From Campylorhamphus procurvoides (Eukaryota; Chordata; Aves; Passeriformes; Dendrocolaptidae): a DNA stretch of 64,000 nt. The position numbers and the translations under genes are program-made. Each line of letters opens with the position of its first letter. Position 1 is the stretch's first letter. A model generated the notes under the pieces. It did no database searches. It saw only the letters and a list, made by a program, of their open reading frames with translations, and was not told the DNA's origin. The DNA lies in assembly GCA_013396655.1 (NCBI GenBank), contig WBMV01009271.1, forward strand, positions 220,314 to 284,313, read 5' to 3'. Shown here one piece after another: positions 59,290-64,000 of the stretch.

Positions 59290-62200
59290 TGGTATTCTCC
59301 ATTTGCTTTTCTATCTTATTCCGTCAAATCCAACTTTCTATAAAATTTTAAGTGTGCCGGCTTTTATTTTATTCTTCTCTCGTGTTATTTGTCTACTTTT
59401 CCAATGACTGCACTTTCCCTTCCTTTTGCAGGTTTCTAATATTTTAATTTGGTTTTCATTTTTGTCCTTCTAAGTCTGATATGGTCAATCTCCCTCAATC
59501 AGACAATTACTCTGTATTTATCTTCTGATGCTGCAAACATTTTAAGAGAATCAACTGATCATATAGGGGTGTAGAAGAAACTTGGAGTTAAGATAGGATG
59601 AAAAGATCTTCTGGGAGTTATTTAGCTCTATCCAGAAGCATTTAGGATTTTCATTTCTATCCTGTGACACACAGTTCATGTATAATCTTTACTCATACTA
59701 TTAGCCTTTCTCTACTTTTGTCTCCTCTCCTAAAATGTGAAGAGCAGTACTTCTATCACACACTGTTTTAAGAAAAATCCATTACAAAATGAAATGGACA
59801 GCTACAACAATAATGTAAGTTCCTCAAGACTTGTACCAAAGCCTGGGGCACTTAGTTTAAAAAATTAAGTAGAGCTGATCTGTACACTGCACCTAATTTG
59901 CTCTTTTGAAACAGGAATTACCTTTAAATTTTAGTAAAACAATATCTGAAACAAGAAAATGAAAGCAACCAAAAAAATTGAAGTTCATAGAAATAAAGGG
60001 AAATCAAAACTATGGTCTGTCTTTCAGGAAAGAAATGTTTGACACGTGCCTTTGATCATGGGCAAGGAGGGAGGGAGACACTGGCTTGAAGAACTGAATA
60101 TCAGGAATAGGAAGCAATGGCCTGCCAATAGCTACAGCAAATGTTTGTAAATTGAAATACTGTTTTACTTTGGAGAGATCTGCTTATTAATTCACAAACA
60201 GCAGACGTCCTTCACTGGGCATACAGCTTCTATTTCCCCATTATGCACAGATTCATGGCTCAGTAGCTAACATGTTGGCAGACGAAAACATTTTAAAAAA
60301 TATTTTTTTATACATTCTGTTGTGTTAAATTCTGTTACATGGCATGCGATTAGGCTGCTGGAAGCTAGAGTGATGAATTGCAAGACAACATGATGAGACA
60401 TAACAAGCTGCAACGAAGTTGGCCAGAGCTTAAGAAACGTGCATGAGGCAACGAGTTAAAAAGATACAAAGCTATGAATCCAAATAATCAACAACATCTA
60501 AGTGGCACACCGCAGAGTGTGAGGGGCAATATAAGAACAATTTTTTGTTTCTTTGGTCTTGAGATATTCCATTTTGGGCTTATAACTTTAAATAGCTCAT
60601 GAAGGTGACAATCAACCGAAACACCAACTGGCAATTGAAAAGACATACAGAAGCTTTAACTCCTTCACTACATGTCAGGAGGCAAGATGCTTTATAAGGA
60701 CCATGAGGCTACCACTGTGACTCCAAAATGAACAGGGCTTGTTGCCCTGAATCTTTCTTATATTGAAAAGATAGGTGAAATTGTGCTGCTGTGCATATCA
60801 CTGAAAATATATCTATCCAGAAAAGTCAGCAATATTTGGATTGTGTTTTCCCCTCTCAGTTTGTGTTTCAGGTATTACAGTATATTTACAGTATGAATGG
60901 TACCTTGGACTATTTTAGAGTGCAGTAAGTTTAGCCTGACAGAGTATATGGAGTAAACACCATTCTATTTGAAGAGAAAGTGGAATTAGGAATGATGGAA
61001 TAGGCTCTCGTGGTGTGCTTTGTTTAGTTTATTTATTTCTATTTACCAATGAGGCAAAAGGCTTACAAACTTTAGACTTTTCTGGTCTCCAAAGGCAGGC
61101 ATAGTATATTTTATAGGCAAGGGAAACCATAACTGCTATATTTTTCTGTAATTTGAAGAACCTTCATCTTCTGCACTTTGTATATCATTTCAGACACTGA
61201 AAAATTTCATATAGCTTTTGGACATGTTTCTCAAGCCAGTAAGTAAATTCCCTTTACTATTCAGGGAAGCATTGTAAAAGGAAGAGGAAGAACAGAGGAA
61301 TCTTATTATTGTCTCATCAGAACTCTTTGAAGAAATACAGATGGAGTATTACAAAAACATAAAGAAAAATATAGGAGTGGGAAACGAACCTTGTATGTTT
61401 GTGTTTTTCTTTTTGGTACAGACATTTTCAACTCATAAATTCAGGACATCTGCTTTATTGCACTAGAGATAAAAAAAAAGGCGAAGATGTACTGGTAAGA
61501 TTTGGGACTTTTCTGATCTTGTACTCTACATAGATAAGTTTTATTCTGTAGTTTTAATGCAAACATGGCACAGCATGCTCTATAATTTAAATTATGTACT
61601 CTCAGTATTTTTCCTCTTAGCTACCAAGTCGTACCTTAAAAATACAAGCCAAAGTGGAAGGGAGCTGGAAGAAGTGAGAAATGAGGAAAGATTATAGCAA
61701 GAAGAGAAAACCTCTTAGAAGTGAGAATTGTTTCCAACTCTGTACACTTACAGTGATAGAACTAAAATATAACTTGTTTTACACTGTTCATTCACAGAAA
61801 GGCACTGAATTCCTGTGATTAGAGTACTGTCTGTGCATATATGTGATGTGATGTGATATACTAAGGGCAAAACTAACCTGAGAGAAGAGTACTGGATTCT
61901 TAGTACCTTTTTCTTCCTTAACTTGGTTAATCTGTATCTCATTTGCTATTATAAATTAAAAGATAAACACAGTATAACTGAGCAGGTCCCTTGTGTCAAG
62001 AATAAAAGACTGATTTTTGGTGCAGCTGTGTAGAGAATCCCTTTAAAAGACACCTTGGGGAATGGTCTTCAGGTGTGTTGAGCATCATCACTATTGCTTC
62101 CAGTGAAATTGTGGGTATACTACATTTCAAACATAAAAAAAGAAGAAAAAAAAAGTCCTAGTAGGCAGATTTCAGCATGGCTGTATTTTCTGTAAACACC

Positions 62201-62894
62201 ATCTAATATGTAAAAATAGTATTATTTATATGGACCAAAAGTCATTATACTCTAGTGCTCAGTAGAAGATGCTTAGAAAAGAGTATAATAGGACAGGCAT
62301 CAAGTGATGTTTCCCTGTTATAATATTCCATCTCTCACTCATCTACAGTCATATACTCTGAGTCAGTTCTTTGTGGATTTCATGAGTTTGTCTAATTGCT
62401 TTTTGAATCCACGCAATTTCTATTATCTACAGCCTCTCAGATTTTTTTAGGTACTATTATGTATTATTATATATTGATGATTTTAACTTGTTATCTGACA
62501 AAACAAACTGACTTCGATTTTTCTTGTATTATGAGAGACAGTGAATAATTGTTCCCTAAACACCTTCTCCACGCTACTCTTGGAGTTTTATTATATCACT
62601 CATCAGTCATCTATCCCAGAGTGAAAAGCATCTAGTTACTCTTTGTACAGAAAACAGTACACCTCTGATCATCCTACTTGTCTTTCTCTGTAACTTTTCA
62701 GATTCTATCTACAGTTTAAAAAACAGAGGAGGGGAGAGGGGCAGAGAGGAAGGTTTCTAAAATAACTTTGGTTTGGAAGAACACCATGGACTCATGCATG
62801 AAGTAGTGATTGTTCCTCTTCCTCTCTTAATAGTTTTTGCTCACTACTGAGCACTGATCTATGGCTTTAGTTTTGTTTTGGCTAATTGTTTTGG

Positions 62895-62930
62895 TTGGGT
62901 TTGGTTTTTTTTTTCCTCCAGCTAACTTTT
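62895..62930 (+). repeat. GGTTT/T-rich tract ending in a pyrimidine-CAG
   Basis: GGTTGGGTTTGG followed by ten T and TCCTCCAG. It resembles a 3' splice site in form, but the frame behind it (62861-63152) has no known domain and no donor pairs with it. Confidence 0.6.
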
Positions 62931-64000
62931 GTAAATTCCAAGATCCCTTTCATCAGCAGCAATTGCTCAGCCATTCTGCAAGTAAAGTTAGGAATATTTT
63001 TTTTCTGCATGCCCTTGAGTTGGGATTCAGGAACAAGACCATCAATATTTAGGATATTTCATGATTTGTGGTATTTGTGGTTTCCCAGTTACGGCTTTGA
63101 AAGAATAGAAGAAAACAAAACAAGTAGAGAAAGAAATCTCTATGAAACTTAAGGAGCTTTTGTGGGTTTCCTATTACTTTAATACTATATTTAATATCAA
63201 AGAAATTAAGTAGCTGTCAGTTCAAGATGGGAAAATCAATTCTTATTTGACATTTAATTTGTGCTTTTGAGATGCAATGTAACAGTAGCAGAGTATAAAG
63301 GTTCTGACATTCCTATTGGTTCATTTCAAAGCTTTGATTAAACTTTTCATTTTAAATAGTTTCAATTTTTTATTTGACATTTTCACCAAGGTTGCCAAAT
63401 CTCTGACTATTTTAAATGAGAAAAGAGAGTAAGATGTCATTTCCTATCCATAGATCCCAGATTTTTGAACAACATTTCCTTAGAATCCACATCAACATTT
63501 CACTAGAAATTCACAGTGTAAAGAATCTGAAGAGACAGCAAAGTCATAATACAAGTATTAGACCAGCTGTATTCACCATCTCATCCTGTATCAAAATCAG
63601 ACCACTTGCAAGCCAAAGAATTTTTTTGACTTTTCCACAAAAAAAGGCTGAACAGTCTCACGCTGTGGAACAAAGAAACACAGGAAGGTCGTGCAGTTTG
63701 ACTGAAAGCACAATTAAGCCCTTTCTAGTGAAAGTAGTTCAGATAACTAAGCATTTCAGGCTTCACATCTTTGTCAAACTGCAATCTATATTTTTTTTTC
63801 TGTCTATTACTACTTTTTTCTTTATTTATCTTTAGAAACACCACTACATGCTGTAAATATCCCCACAACCACATGTTAGTGGCTGTAACTCAGCAGTGAA
63901 GTCATGTTCTCTGGTCTAGACCTGAAATAAGATCTAGACTTATTCCCACTGATAGCAGTATAATACTTAGACTGGAAAATATACTGTTCAAATTAGTGTC

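Larger units (their letters stand above)
55766..64000. other. Noncoding stretch to the window end
   Basis: About 8.2 kb with no recognised exon or RNA gene. Low-complexity tracts (56389-56402, 57891-57942, 58376-58423, 62895-62930) and the hairpin at 57051-57108 are listed or noted separately. The 139-codon frame at 63416-63835 is the longest in the window. It is low in complexity, rich in S/I/K/F, and has no domain I recognise. Confidence 0.55.

Noticed and set aside
1..64000. CRISPR array, operon, phage or bacterial defence system
   Set aside because: No spaced direct-repeat array, no ribosome-binding-site-led packed genes; CR1 elements and CpG depletion show vertebrate DNA.
1..64000. tRNA, rRNA or spliceosomal RNA genes
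   Set aside because: I looked for B-box-like GGTTCRANNCC and snRNA starts and found only partial words without a foldable cloverleaf or flanking signals.

Overview
The window reads as vertebrate nuclear DNA, most likely from a bird. It is AT-rich, has no operon-like gene packing, is CpG-depleted outside the first ~650 bases, and carries several CR1 retrotransposon copies. Two of these, on the minus strand, end in the ATAGAATC-type octamer repeats seen at CR1 3' ends in birds and other sauropsids. It also lacks mammalian Alu/B1/L1-type repeats. I cannot name the species or the locus.

Layout. Bases 1-~650 form a CpG island, cut by the window edge, with a GC box, an AP-1 site and a TATA-like box. 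It is probably the promoter and first-exon area of a gene I cannot identify. From ~650 to 64000 I find no intact protein-coding gene, no recognisable host exon, no tRNA or rRNA and no CRISPR array. The longest open frames (up to 139 codons) are about what chance gives in 64 kb of such sequence, and several listed frames use GTG rather than ATG as start. The region is therefore either a very long intron or an intergenic stretch next to the island.

Mobile-element content: (a) a ~1.37 kb 5'-truncated CR1 on the minus strand (24637-26010) with a frameshifted reverse transcriptase; (b) shorter CR1 3' ends at 21890-22267 (+), 30925-31120 (-) and 55571-55765 (-); (c) a much more decayed, older CR1 at 41844-42060 (+); (d) an ancient LINE 3'-type fragment at 47435-47660, with a possible related scrap at 49303-49345; (e) likely fossil amniote repeats at 5390-5720, 26215-26292 and 39715-39845; (f) a probable solo or fragmentary endogenous-retrovirus LTR on the minus strand near 52062-52292. 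These elements span very different ages, so the locus has tolerated insertions over a long time.

Other structure: short perfect hairpins (48178-48214, 44023-44053, 27274-27316, 57051-57108 and others), a perfect (CTG)10 tract, GAAA and T/G-rich low-complexity tracts, a polypyrimidine tract, and a few dense motif clusters (SOX/FOX near 43.1 kb, an RFX X-box-like site at 20.83 kb) that could be conserved noncoding elements. No multi-gene system is visible. The most useful leads are the edge promoter, the hairpin flanked by direct repeats at 57.05 kb, and the candidate enhancers.
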